DNA of 64,000 nucleotides from Chromohalobacter israelensis (GCA_000761475.1 JQNW01000008.1:1-64000), one strand, 5' to 3'; shown: positions 42,187-50,990, counted from the stretch's first letter. The notes: generated by a model not told the origin, from the sequence alone. Numbers and translations are program-made.

Positions 42187-42195
42187 GGGCGGGAC

Positions 42196-43152
42196 TTACT
42201 GCTCGAGGACGAACGGGTCGGTGTAGTCGTCGACATTGTCCGAGGTGATGAGGAAGCAATCGAACAGCTGCTTCTCGCCGTCCACCCCGGTCTCGCCGGT
42301 GGTGACGTACTTGTCGGCCATGCGGACCGCCATCTCCGAGAAGATGGCCACCGGCTGCAGCACGGTATAGTCCATCTCGCCGGCCTTCACGGCTTCGACC
42401 GCATCGGGCGAGCCATCGAAACCGCCCACGACCACATCGTCGAGCTTGCCGGCCTCCTTCAACGCCGAGATCGCCCCCAGCGCCATTTCATCGTTGCCGC
42501 TGATCACGCCATCGATGTCCGGGTTGGCCTGCAACATGCTCTGCGTCTTGTTGAACCCTTGGGTCCGATCCCAGTTGGCCACGTCGGAACCCACCTTTTC
42601 GAGACCGGGATACTGGCTGAGCACGGTTTCATAACCGTTGGAGCGCGTGGCGGCATTGTTGTCCGACGGCGCGCCCTTGAGCTCGACGTAGCGTGCCGAG
42701 TCGCCCACGCTCTTGATCCACCGCTGTGCCCCCAGCGCGGCGCCCTGTGCGTTGTTCGACACGAGCTGCGCCTCGGCCAGCCCTTGCTGGTTGATTTCCG
42801 CGTTGATGATGAAGACCGGGATGCCCGCTTCCACGGCCTTGCGTACCGCGCCGATGGAACCGTCGGCATTGGCCGGGTCGAGGATGATCGCCTCGGCCTG
42901 GTTGGTGATGGCCGTGTCGATCTGCCGGCTCTCGGTATTGGTGTCCCCCTTGTGGGAGCTCACGTCGGCTTCATAGCCCAGCTTCTCGGCCGTCTCTTCG
43001 GCAATCTTGCCTTCGGTGAACCAGTAAGGGTTCGACGTATCATTGACGATAATCGACATCAGCCCTTTATCCTGCGCCGAGGCACCGCTCGCCAGAAGCG
43101 GAACACCCACGGCCAGAGCCGCGATAAGCAGGCGTTTTCCTTTCATGAACAT
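42196..43152 (-). CDS. Sugar/polyol ABC transporter substrate-binding protein
   Basis: A 318-residue periplasmic protein of the RbsB-type peripheral binding family. Residues 1-26 form a signal peptide (cleavage after ASA). IVNDTSNPYWFTEGKIAEE and the ILDPANADGS segment are typical of pentose and tetritol binders. Last gene of an operon with polyol dehydrogenase, DUF2291, ATPase and permease, an order like the rhizobial erythritol transporter (eryEFG). The ligand is inferred as a four-carbon polyol. Confidence 0.88.
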   Translation of the reverse strand: MFMKGKRLLIAALAVGVPLLASGASAQDKGLMSIIVNDTSNPYWFTEGKIAEETAEKLGYEADVSSHKGDTNTESRQIDTAITNQAEAIILDPANADGSIGAVRKAVEAGIPVFIINAEINQQGLAEAQLVSNNAQGAALGAQRWIKSVGDSARYVELKGAPSDNNAATRSNGYETVLSQYPGLEKVGSDVANWDRTQGFNKTQSMLQANPDIDGVISGNDEMALGAISALKEAGKLDDVVVGGFDGSPDAVEAVKAGEMDYTVLQPVAIFSEMAVRMADKYVTTGETGVDGEKQLFDCFLITSDNVDDYTDPFVLEQ

Positions 43153-43170
43153 AGTGGACCACCTTTACTC

Positions 43171-44322
43171 TTATGATTGTGCACCGGCTTTGCCGGTAGT
43201 GCTTCCCGTGGCCGGCGAGCGCTCGCTGGCGCCTTCCGGTTGCGGCGAAGTCGGCTTGCCATCGGAAGCGGGCTTGCTGTTCTTCCGACCGCTGTACTGA
43301 ATGCTGTTGAGCAGAACCGCGAGAATGATGACCGCCCCGGTGAACACGGTCTGCCAGTACGACGAAACCCCGATGATCACCAGCCCGTCGGAGAGAAACC
43401 CGATCACGAAGGCGCCCAGCAGGGTGCCGCGCACATTGCCGCGACCACCGGTGAGTGCCGCACCACCGATGACCACCCCCGCGATCGCGGTGAGCTCATA
43501 GGTCGTGCCGGCCGTCGGCCCCGCCGAGGTCAACTGCGAGGACAGCACCAGGCCGGCGATCGCCGCGCAGATGCCGGACAGCACATACACCGAGACCTGC
43601 ACGCGCTTGACCGGCACCCCGGAAAGCTCGGCGGCCCGCGCGTTGCCGCCGGTGGAATACACCCAGCGCCCGAACGGCGTACGCGACAGCAGCAACAGGC
43701 AGGCGATCGCCACGGCCGCCAGGATCAACACGCCGACCGGGATGCCGAACAGCCGATTGAACCCCAGCCAATCGAACCCGGTATTGCCCAGCGCCTCGCT
43801 TCCACCGAGGTTGTTGTAGGTCAGGCCATCGGTCATCAGCAGCGCAACGCCACGGGCCACGTACAAGAGCCCCAAGGTCGCCACGAACGCCGGCACCTTG
43901 AAATAGGCGATGAGAACGCCGTTGATCGCTCCGACCAGGGCCCCCAGGCCACACGTCAGCACGACCACCACCCAGACGGGCGGATACACCACCACGCCAA
44001 AGACTTCGAACGAGACGCCCTGCATCAGAAATCCCGCGAACACGCCCGCCAGGCCAAGCGTGGACCCCACGGACAGATCGATGCCCCCCGTCAGGATCAC
44101 GAGCAACATCCCCAGCGACAGCAACCCGAAGATGGCGACGTGCGACGACATGGTCAGAAAGTTGCTGGTCGAAAAGTAGACAGGCGACAGCAGCGAGAAG
44201 ATGACGATGATCGCGATCAAGGCGAAGAAAGCGCGCCCCTCCAGCAGCATGCGCGCCACGTCGAAACGACGTCCGCCGCCTTGCGAACGCGAGCTGGAAG
44301 CGGTTTGGTTCATATTGGACAT
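43171..44322 (-). CDS. Sugar/polyol ABC transporter permease (RbsC-like)
   Basis: A 383-residue inner-membrane permease with about ten helices. LTGGIDLSVGSTLGLAGV and the TGGNARAAELSGVPV loop are diagnostic of RbsC/XylH-type permeases. A polar tail of about 35 residues follows the last helix and is longer than usual. It pairs with the double ATPase next to it and the binding protein 18 bp downstream. Confidence 0.92.
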   Translation of the reverse strand: MSNMNQTASSSRSQGGGRRFDVARMLLEGRAFFALIAIIVIFSLLSPVYFSTSNFLTMSSHVAIFGLLSLGMLLVILTGGIDLSVGSTLGLAGVFAGFLMQGVSFEVFGVVVYPPVWVVVVLTCGLGALVGAINGVLIAYFKVPAFVATLGLLYVARGVALLMTDGLTYNNLGGSEALGNTGFDWLGFNRLFGIPVGVLILAAVAIACLLLLSRTPFGRWVYSTGGNARAAELSGVPVKRVQVSVYVLSGICAAIAGLVLSSQLTSAGPTAGTTYELTAIAGVVIGGAALTGGRGNVRGTLLGAFVIGFLSDGLVIIGVSSYWQTVFTGAVIILAVLLNSIQYSGRKNSKPASDGKPTSPQPEGASERSPATGSTTGKAGAQS

Positions 44323-44349
44323 TGTTGGGAACTCCGCAACATGAATGGA

Positions 44350-45897
44350 TCAAGCGACCACGGCTTCGCCCGAGGCCGCCATGATGTCTTCCTTGCTGGC
44401 ATCGGCACCGAACTCCGCCGCGATGCGACCGCGGCTCATCACCACGATGCGGTGTGCAATGCTCAGGCATTCACCGACCTCCGAGGTCGAAAACACCACG
44501 GCCAGCCCTTCCCGAGCGGCGCCCTCGCTGAGCAACTTGAACACTTCGGCCTTGGCACCGATGTCGATCCCCCGGCTCGGCTCGTCGAGAAGCACCACCT
44601 GGGGCCGGGTCGCCAGCATCTTGCCGATCACGACCTTCTGCTGGTTCCCGCCGGACAAGGAGCCGATGGCCGCTTCCGCACCATCGGCCTTGATATGCAC
44701 GTTCTCGATCGAGGCCTCGACGACATGGCGTTCGCGACGACGCGACGTCACCAACCCCTTGGTAAAGGCCCCGATGCTGGCGAGCGACAGGTTCTCGCCC
44801 ACCGACATCGTCTGCACCAGGCCATCGCGTTGCCGATCCTCGGGTACCAGCACCAGCCCCTTGGCGATGCGCTCCGCGATACTCAGCCGCGAAATGTCCT
44901 CGCCGTGCAGACACACACGCCCCGCGCTCATCTCGCCACGCCCGGCGACGCTTTCCAGCAGTTCCGTGCGTCCCGCTCCCATCAGCCCGTAGATGCACAC
45001 GATTTCCCCGGCGCGCACCGCCAGCGACAGGTCATCGACCACGTGGCGTCCGGGCACGGTGGCGTCGGGCACCGACACGCCCTCGAGGGAAAGCATGACC
45101 TCGCCCATGGCATAACCGCCCGGCGGCGAGCCCAGGTCGAAGTTCTCGCCCACCATGTTGCGCACGATCCATTCCAGGTCGATGTCCTCGCGGCGGGCAT
45201 AGGCCGTCATCGCCCCATCGCGCAACACCACGGCGTGATCGGTAATGAGCAGCGCTTCTTCGAGATGGTGGGAAATGTAGACGATGGAGACGCCCCGGCT
45301 CTTGAGGTCGCGGATGACCCGAAACAGCACCTCGACCTCGGAAGCGCTCAATGCCGAGGTCGGTTCGTCCATGATCAGAATGCGTGAATTCACGGACAGC
45401 GCGCGGGCGATTTCGACGATCTGCTGCTGCCCGAGGCGCAGATCCTCCACCAGCGTCAGCGGATCGATGGGTTCGTCCAGTTCCTCCATCAAGCGTCGCG
45501 CCTGACGCTCCTCCTCCGCATAATCGATCCCCGTGGCACCGCGCAGCTCGCGCCCCATGAAGATGTTGTCGCGAACGCTCAGGTTGGGTGCCAGGCTCAG
45601 CTCCTGGTGAATGATCGACACCCCCAGGCGCTGCGCGTCCGTGGTCGAGGAGAAGCTGACCGGCTCGCCCTCGAGCAGAATGTCTCCGGACGACGGCCTG
45701 ATGACCCCCGAGAGGATTTTCATCAGGGTCGACTTGCCCGCTCCGTTTTCGCCGAAGAGCGTGGTGACCTGCCCGTAGTGGATGTCGAAATCGACGTGCT
45801 TCAGCGCCTGAACATTGCCGAAGGACTTGGCAACATTGCGTGCCGACAGGATCACTCTTCCGACGCGTTCGTCCTGAGATGCGGCTCGTTCGTTCAT
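44350..45897 (-). CDS. Sugar/polyol ABC transporter ATPase (RbsA-like, double domain)
   Basis: A 515-residue protein with two fused ATPase domains. The first has Walker A GENGAGKST near 47-55 and Walker B LIMDEPTSAL. The second has the variant loop YGLMGAGRTE and LSGGNQQKVVIGK, followed by LLDEPSRGIDIGAK. This matches RbsA/EryE-type importers. It energises uptake through the neighbouring permease. It is 13 bp from the DUF2291 gene, so co-transcribed. Confidence 0.94.
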   Translation of the reverse strand: MNERAASQDERVGRVILSARNVAKSFGNVQALKHVDFDIHYGQVTTLFGENGAGKSTLMKILSGVIRPSSGDILLEGEPVSFSSTTDAQRLGVSIIHQELSLAPNLSVRDNIFMGRELRGATGIDYAEEERQARRLMEELDEPIDPLTLVEDLRLGQQQIVEIARALSVNSRILIMDEPTSALSASEVEVLFRVIRDLKSRGVSIVYISHHLEEALLITDHAVVLRDGAMTAYARREDIDLEWIVRNMVGENFDLGSPPGGYAMGEVMLSLEGVSVPDATVPGRHVVDDLSLAVRAGEIVCIYGLMGAGRTELLESVAGRGEMSAGRVCLHGEDISRLSIAERIAKGLVLVPEDRQRDGLVQTMSVGENLSLASIGAFTKGLVTSRRRERHVVEASIENVHIKADGAEAAIGSLSGGNQQKVVIGKMLATRPQVVLLDEPSRGIDIGAKAEVFKLLSEGAAREGLAVVFSTSEVGECLSIAHRIVVMSRGRIAAEFGADASKEDIMAASGEAVVA

Positions 45898-45910
45898 CGC
45901 TCACCCCGGC

Positions 45911-46561
45911 TCATTGAACGTCAAACGCAACCGGCGTGATGAGCCAGTTAGCGGGATTGATCAACTGGAAAACGCCCGTCACGGTGACGTTTTTCCCCTC
46001 GAGTGCTTCCCGGTCCAGCCCCGCCAGCACCTGGGCCTTCATGGCATCGTTCAGCGCCGCGCCGGCGTTCTGATATTCGATCTGGTTCTTGAATTGCCCG
46101 AACTCGATCTCGCCCGTGGCATCGCGCAAGACCGTGCCATTGATGGCGGGCCCCGTCTGAACGCGAATCGTCAGATCGCCCGGCGCCGCGTCGGTTTCGA
46201 TGACATAGGTCCCCGAACTGCCCTCACCCACGACGCCGGAGACGGTCACCGGAATGATGGGCCCGATGCCCGCCGGCACGCCGTACCGCTCGCCGGCGGC
46301 ACTGCGATCTTCGTCGAGAGCACTCGCCAGCTCGCCGACGCCGACGGCACGCGCCTCGACATCGTCACGAATCTCCGGGAACGTCTCCTCGGCGAATTGC
46401 GCCAGCTTCGAGCCTTCGCCCTCGGCATCCGCCTCGATCGGCATGAGCTTGGTATCCCATGCCATGACGGCAAGCAGAACCACCACGGCACCTGCCATCA
46501 GGATGCTGCCGCGCCCCTTGCGCGATGGCTTGGCGGACATGGCGGCGGTACGTGTATTCAT
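45911..46561 (-). CDS. DUF2291 family protein of the polyol operon
   Basis: A 216-residue protein with one N-terminal membrane segment (about 20-36) and a soluble, probably periplasmic domain. It matches the DUF2291 family, which recurs beside sugar and polyol ABC importers and has no assigned function. VTVTGVFQLINPANWLITPVAF near the C-terminus is the conserved end. It lies between the dehydrogenase and the ATPase, so a role as a periplasmic accessory of uptake is a reasonable guess. Confidence 0.8.
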   Translation of the reverse strand: MNTRTAAMSAKPSRKGRGSILMAGAVVVLLAVMAWDTKLMPIEADAEGEGSKLAQFAEETFPEIRDDVEARAVGVGELASALDEDRSAAGERYGVPAGIGPIIPVTVSGVVGEGSSGTYVIETDAAPGDLTIRVQTGPAINGTVLRDATGEIEFGQFKNQIEYQNAGAALNDAMKAQVLAGLDREALEGKNVTVTGVFQLINPANWLITPVAFDVQ

Positions 46562-46632
46562 GGTGCGCGCCCCTGAGGTCTCGTTGGTGAATGGTCAAAA
46601 GAGATGCAGGTCCCGGCGCCCGGGCTCTGACA

Positions 46633-47733
46633 TCAGGCGCCGGGCACGAGGATGACCTTGAGCGCGCTGCTGTCGTGCCTCATCAGCTCGATGCCCTTGT
46701 GGAAATCCTCCAGCGGCAGCTTGTGGGTCACCACGCCGTCGGTGGGGAAATCCCCGCTCTCGATGCCCTCGATCACGTGCGGATAGCAGTACGGCCCCAG
46801 GTGCGCACCGAGCACGTCCAGCTCCTTGCGATCGCTGATGATGCTCCAGTCCACGGTGACCGGATCCTTGAACACGCTGAATTCCACGAAACGTCCCAGC
46901 TTGCGAAGCATCGCCAACCCCTGCTCCACGGACTTGGGCGCGCCGGTGGCCTCGATGTAGATGTCGCAGCCATAGCCGTCGGTCATGTCCTTGACGATCT
47001 GGACCACGTCTTCCTCGCTGGGGTTGAGCACCACATCGGCCCCGAACTTGCGGGCCAGCTCCAGGCGCTCGCCGTGCAGATCCAGCACCACCAGCTTGGC
47101 AGGGCCGGACTTCTTGGCGGGACCGATCATTCCCAGCCCCAGGGTGCCGGCGCCGGAAAGGACCACCACGTCGCCCAGTTGGATCTGTGCCCGCTCCACC
47201 GCATGCATCGAGCAGGAGAACGGCTCGGTCAGCACGATGTTCTCCACCGGAACGTTTTCCGGCAGCTTGTGGTTGATGGCCTCTCGGGGAAACTTCATGT
47301 ACTCGGCCATGCCACCGTTGACGTTGTTCTGGAAGCCGTAGACGTCATGCTTTTCGCACATCCAGTACTGGCCGCGATGGCAGAAACGGCAGTCCCAGCA
47401 CGGCACGATCTGCTCGGAGATCACGCGGTCGCCGATGTCGAACCCCTTGACGCCAGGCCCCATCTTGACGACATGGCCGACGAACTCGTGGCCCGGGATC
47501 ATGGGCGCCTTGATGTACGGCGGCTGCGTCTCGTCGCCCCAGAAGCTCGGCGCCCCCTCGTACGCCTTGAGATCACCGGCGCAGATCCCGCAGGCCTCGA
47601 CCTTGATCAGAATCTCCTTTTCGCCAATCTCGGGTACCGCGACTTCTTCGAGACGATAGTCCTCCGGCGCATACGCGACGATCGCGCGCATCGTCTGCGG
47701 GATATCGGGGGACGGGGTGAGCGTATCGTTCAT
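46633..47733 (-). CDS. Zinc-dependent polyol dehydrogenase (erythritol/L-threitol dehydrogenase-like)
   Basis: A 366-residue medium-chain dehydrogenase. Catalytic zinc residues are C48, H82 and E83 (GHEFVG); structural zinc cysteines are C112, C115, C118 and C126. The NAD-binding loop is SGAGTLGLGMIG. The PSFWGDETQPPYIKAPMIPGHE loop recalls the erythritol/L-threitol dehydrogenase EltD of Mycobacterium, from memory. Start at 47733 after GGAGG. First gene of the uptake arm, so oxidation of the imported polyol to erythrulose is the likely role. Other polyols such as xylitol cannot be excluded. Confidence 0.82.
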   Translation of the reverse strand: MNDTLTPSPDIPQTMRAIVAYAPEDYRLEEVAVPEIGEKEILIKVEACGICAGDLKAYEGAPSFWGDETQPPYIKAPMIPGHEFVGHVVKMGPGVKGFDIGDRVISEQIVPCWDCRFCHRGQYWMCEKHDVYGFQNNVNGGMAEYMKFPREAINHKLPENVPVENIVLTEPFSCSMHAVERAQIQLGDVVVLSGAGTLGLGMIGPAKKSGPAKLVVLDLHGERLELARKFGADVVLNPSEEDVVQIVKDMTDGYGCDIYIEATGAPKSVEQGLAMLRKLGRFVEFSVFKDPVTVDWSIISDRKELDVLGAHLGPYCYPHVIEGIESGDFPTDGVVTHKLPLEDFHKGIELMRHDSSALKVILVPGA

Positions 47734-47766
47734 GACGGCCTCCACTGAGCTTGCGTGTTCTGTATC

Positions 47767-47789
47767 ATTTGATCTTATGTTGCTCAAAT
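47767..47789 (-). promoter_or_regulatory. Candidate SorC-family operator before the polyol dehydrogenase
   Basis: ATTTGA-N11-TCAAAT lies just downstream of a TATACT -10 (minus strand, 47805-47810). Read on the minus strand, 13 of 19 bases match a site at the dhaK promoter (T-n-TGA-n-CA-N4-AAGATCA). Position at about +9 to +31 fits repression. Binding is inference. Confidence 0.5.
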
Positions 47790-47947
47790 GAATTAACGCT
47801 TTTCAGTATAGCCAGGTCAATGAACTCGGCGAGGTTTTCGTCTTATACTTTAGGATTGCAGCACAAGTAACTGAAAATAAAAAGGAAAAAAGAAAAGGCA
47901 GTAAAAATGGCCCATGATCTGGCACCATGATTACCCACGACAAAGAC

Positions 47948-47979
47948 GATCACATGAACAAATTCATGTTCATGTGATC
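47948..47979. repeat. Long palindrome between sorC and the polyol dehydrogenase
   Basis: GATCACATGAACA and TGTTCATGTGATC are perfect 13-bp arms around AATTCA. The core ATGAACAAATTCAT resembles operators of SorC/DeoR-type regulators, such as the B. subtilis DeoR site. It could also be the sorC terminator, but no T tract follows. Confidence 0.6.
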
Positions 47980-48009
47980 AAACTCTCTCCCTGTCATGCG
48001 ACGAATGCC

Positions 48010-48990
48010 TCAAGACGCCTGAGAGGTCGTCGCCTCGTCCAGGCGCAGGATGGTGTGAGCGTTGGTGACGCTAGTGGCCAAGGTATCGATGACGCCCGTA
48101 CGCAGGGCGCCGAGAATCCCCGCCGCCTTGGTATTCTCGCTGGCGATGGCCACGACATCGGGAATTCGCGCCAGATCGGTGATGGTCAGGCCGATGACCC
48201 GCCCCTGCATCGGCGTTTCCGAGGGGCGGCCATGCATGTCGATGAAGTCATACCCCATCATGTCGCCCACCGTGCCCGACAGGCGTGCCTCGGCGATTTC
48301 CTGCGGCGTGAACCAGCCCATGCGCACCATGTTGCTGTCCTCGCTGAGGTCGCCCACGCCGATCAAGGCGACATCCGCCCGCCGCGCGCGGTCCAGGGTC
48401 TGGCGCACGGTGGGGTTTTCATACATCGAGTCGCGCAGCGCCGGATTCTGCACGAGCGCCGGCGCATACAGCGTCTCGCTTTCCCCGCCGTACTTCATCG
48501 CCAGTCGGCGACAGATATGATCGGGATTCATGTACTCCCCGGCGCGCAGGGATCCGCCGATCGCGCAAACGAACGAGCATTTGCGCTCCCCCTGTTCGAA
48601 CACGTTATCGGCCACTGCCCCTACATTGCGTCCCATGCCCACCGCCACGATCGAACCATCGTGCAGCGAACGAGAGAGATGATCCGCCACCAGGCTGGCC
48701 ACGCCGGAACGCTGGGTATCCGGATCGGCGTGATCGAGCGCGATCAACGCCCGCTTGATGCCGAAACGCCGGATCAGCGCCTGTTCGAGCTCGGCGCTCA
48801 CCGCCGGGTGCTGGCGCACGCGTACGTCGACGATGCCCTCGGCATGCGCGCGCTTCAACAGGCGCCCGGCCTTGACGCGCGAAATGCCCAGCCGGTTGGC
48901 AATGGCCTCCTGGGTCTCCCCCTCCACGTAATACAACGTGGCGATTTCGGTCATCAGCGCAACATCGGCGCTCTCGGCACGTTCACTCAT
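48010..48990 (-). CDS. SorC-family transcriptional regulator (EryD-like)
   Basis: A 326-residue regulator with an N-terminal HTH (about 12-55: YYVEGETQEAIANRLGISRVKAGRLLKRA) and a sugar-phosphate-binding SorC domain. GMGRNVGAVADNVF and VCAIGGSL are in the ligand region. SorC members usually sense a phosphorylated sugar of the pathway they control; EryD does this for erythritol genes. Placed between the rpiB-like gene and the uptake arm, it is the obvious regulator of both arms. GAGGAG precedes the ATG. Confidence 0.9.
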   Translation of the reverse strand: MSERAESADVALMTEIATLYYVEGETQEAIANRLGISRVKAGRLLKRAHAEGIVDVRVRQHPAVSAELEQALIRRFGIKRALIALDHADPDTQRSGVASLVADHLSRSLHDGSIVAVGMGRNVGAVADNVFEQGERKCSFVCAIGGSLRAGEYMNPDHICRRLAMKYGGESETLYAPALVQNPALRDSMYENPTVRQTLDRARRADVALIGVGDLSEDSNMVRMGWFTPQEIAEARLSGTVGDMMGYDFIDMHGRPSETPMQGRVIGLTITDLARIPDVVAIASENTKAAGILGALRTGVIDTLATSVTNAHTILRLDEATTSQAS

Positions 48991-49061
48991 GACTGCTCCT
49001 CACGCGATCCGCTCGAACGATGCGCACAAGATACCACAGCGAACAAGCGCGCTCTCGGCGA

Positions 49062-49562
49062 TCAGACGCGCGGCGGATCACGAAAGGTTTCGCGCTCGTA
49101 GGCCAGGATGCGCGCCACTTTCTCGCGCGAGCCACCGCCGGCGAACTCGGTCGCCAGGAACGTCGTGACGATGGTCTTGGCCAGCTCAGGGCCCACCACG
49201 CGAGCGCCCAGCGTCACGATCTGCGCATCGTTGCTCGAGCGCGCCTTGGCGGCCGAATAGGTATCGTGCGCCTGGGCGGCACGAATGCCACGCACCTTGT
49301 TGGCCGAAATCGCCACCCCGATGCCGGTACCGCACACCAGCACCCCGCGTTCGACCTCTCCCGCCTCGATGGCACGTGCCACCTTTACCGCCACATCCGG
49401 GTACAGCACCGGCTCCGCATCATAGGTGCCGAAGTCCACCGCCTCATGTCCCAGCGCTCGGACGTGCTCGATCAGCAACGCCTTGAGCTCGTAGGCGGCC
49501 TCGTCGCCCCCCAGGGCAACGCGCACCGGGGCCGTGTGACCGACCGTGCGTGAATCTGACAT
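49062..49562 (-). CDS. RpiB/LacAB-family sugar-phosphate isomerase, probably tetrose-4-phosphate
   Basis: A 166-residue isomerase. The proton-transfer cysteine is C77 in VCGTGIGVAISANKVRGIRAA, and D20 is kept. Two family histidines differ: the usual D-H-x-G at the N-terminus is D20-E21, and the H of the R-x-H-N-D motif, assigned to ring opening, is S110 (RSSND). Erythrose or erythrulose 4-phosphate cannot form a furanose, so losing the ring-opening residue fits a D-erythrulose-4-phosphate isomerase like DerI rather than ribose-5-phosphate isomerase. Start at 49562; upstream ATG in frame lacks support. It lies 71 bp before sorC in the leftward arm. Confidence 0.85.
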   Translation of the reverse strand: MSDSRTVGHTAPVRVALGGDEAAYELKALLIEHVRALGHEAVDFGTYDAEPVLYPDVAVKVARAIEAGEVERGVLVCGTGIGVAISANKVRGIRAAQAHDTYSAAKARSSNDAQIVTLGARVVGPELAKTIVTTFLATEFAGGGSREKVARILAYERETFRDPPRV

Positions 49563-49624
49563 GTCTCGTCTCCCTAACGAATCCTCCCACCTGCGATCGA
49601 TCATCCGCTTGAATCGATCACGAC

Positions 49625-49651
49625 ATGTTCAAAATATCACCTAACGAACAT
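49625..49651. promoter_or_regulatory. Inverted repeat at the rpiB-like promoter
   Basis: ATGTTC-N15-GAACAT lies about 65-90 bp before the rpiB-like start and overlaps a possible promoter on the minus strand (TTTACA, 16 bp, TATTTT). The TGTTC/GAACA halves also occur in the palindrome at 47948-47979, so both may bind the SorC-type regulator. Confidence 0.4.
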
Positions 49652-49819
49652 TTGTAAAATTATATCGTGACCTCTGTCAGCCTTGGCGCCATGACAACGT
49701 CCTGCACGAAAAACCGCATATCCGGAATAACAAACAAAAAATCAATATCTTATGCGGACAAAAACACATTTCTCGCATATGGCACGACCAAAGTCTCACA
49801 ACCTGAGCGCCGACGCGGC

Positions 49820-49867
49820 TTGACAGGCTCAGGCCACAAGCCTAAACATCTGATCAGTTAAAGATCA
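49820..49867 (+). promoter_or_regulatory. dhaK promoter with overlapping operator-like dyad
   Basis: TTGACA (49820-49825), 17 bp, TAAACA (49843-49848) is a good sigma70 match. TGATC-N7-GATCA (49851-49867) sits on the expected start site and shares 13 of 19 bases with the dyad before the polyol dehydrogenase. The 414-bp divergent region 49563-49976 is AT-rich compared with its surroundings, and I see no convincing gene in it. Confidence 0.6.
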
Positions 49868-49976
49868 TTATATACAGTCCTGTCCATGACGTGACCGCCA
49901 GCCCGTCGAAGCCCGGCCCGGCGCCGACGGCCGCAACAGCCACAACAAAGGCCACAACGAACAAGAGGAATACGCC

Positions 49977-50969
49977 ATGCAACGCATCATCAATGACCCC
50001 GACAATGTCGTGGACGATGCGCTCAAGGGTTACTTGCGCGCCTCCCCGACGTTACTCGCTCCCACCGACCACCCGCGTGTTCTCAAGTACGCCGGCCACA
50101 CCGGCGACAAGGTCGGCGTCGTGACCGGCGGTGGCTCGGGGCACGAGCCGGCGTTCTTGGGGTATGTGGGCGACGGGCTGTGCGATGCGGTGGCCGTCGG
50201 CGAAATCTTTTCCTCTCCCACCGCGGATGCCTTTCTCGAGGCCTTTCGTGTCGCGAACCGCGGCCAGGGCGTCGCCTGCCTGTATGGCAACTACGCAGGC
50301 GACACCATGAATGTGAAGATGGCCAGGCAAATGGCCGAGCTGGAGGACATCGACGTCAAGACGGTGATCGCCCGTGACGACGTTGCCTCGGCCCCGGCCA
50401 CGCAGCGTGACAAACGGCGCGGCGTCGCCGGCGAGGTCATGATGTGGAAAATCGGCGGCGCGGCGGCGGCACGCGGCGATAGCCTCGACGAGGTGATACG
50501 GCTCGCGCAGAAAGCCGTCGACGCCTGCTCGAGCATCGGCGTGGGGTTGAGCAGCTGCACCATTCCCGCCAACGGCAAGCCCAACTTCTCCATCGAGCCC
50601 GGGCACATGGAGCTCGGGATCGGCCATCACGGCGAACCGGGTATCGAAGTCGCGCCACTGACCAGCGCCGACGCCATTGCCTCGGCCATGTGCGATCCCG
50701 TGCTCGCCGACCAGGACTTCGCCGGCAGCGAGGTCGCGGTGCTGGTCTCCGGGCTCGGCGCCACGCCGGTGATGGAGCTCAACCTGCTCTACGCACATGT
50801 CGCCGACCGGCTGGAGGCCGCCGGGGTGAAGGTTTACCGCACCGATATCGGCAACTATTTCACCTCGCTGGAAATGATGGGCGCCACGCTCACGCTGATG
50901 AAGCTCGACGATGAACTCAAATCGCTGCTGGATGCCCCGGCGCGTTCGCTCGCCATCACGCAGCGTTGA
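49977..50969 (+). CDS. dhaK: Dihydroxyacetone kinase-type subunit DhaK, probably erythrulose kinase
   Basis: A 330-residue substrate-binding subunit that holds a ketotriose or ketotetrose covalently through a histidine. GGGSGHEP (51-58) and the IGHHGEPG loop near 215-222, which carries that histidine, are present. First gene of the rightward arm, followed by dhaL. No dhaM or PTS gene is nearby. In Mycobacterium, related kinases phosphorylate D- or L-erythrulose, which fits this polyol cluster better than free dihydroxyacetone. AAGAGGAA precedes the ATG. Confidence 0.9.
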   Translation: MQRIINDPDNVVDDALKGYLRASPTLLAPTDHPRVLKYAGHTGDKVGVVTGGGSGHEPAFLGYVGDGLCDAVAVGEIFSSPTADAFLEAFRVANRGQGVACLYGNYAGDTMNVKMARQMAELEDIDVKTVIARDDVASAPATQRDKRRGVAGEVMMWKIGGAAAARGDSLDEVIRLAQKAVDACSSIGVGLSSCTIPANGKPNFSIEPGHMELGIGHHGEPGIEVAPLTSADAIASAMCDPVLADQDFAGSEVAVLVSGLGATPVMELNLLYAHVADRLEAAGVKVYRTDIGNYFTSLEMMGATLTLMKLDDELKSLLDAPARSLAITQR

Positions 50970-50990
50970 CCGCTATCAAGGGAGACCCAC

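Noticed and set aside
43177-45387. Long plus-strand frame opposite the ABC permease and ATPase
   Set aside because: Shadow of real transporter genes; His/Arg/Gln-rich without domains.
49062-49562. Housekeeping ribose-5-phosphate isomerase B
   Set aside because: Context and the loss of two family histidines favour a tetrose-phosphate isomerase, though ribose activity is not excluded.
49667-49861. 64-codon ORF in the rpiB-dhaK divergent region
   Set aside because: No ribosome site, unlike any family I know, and it covers the dhaK promoter.
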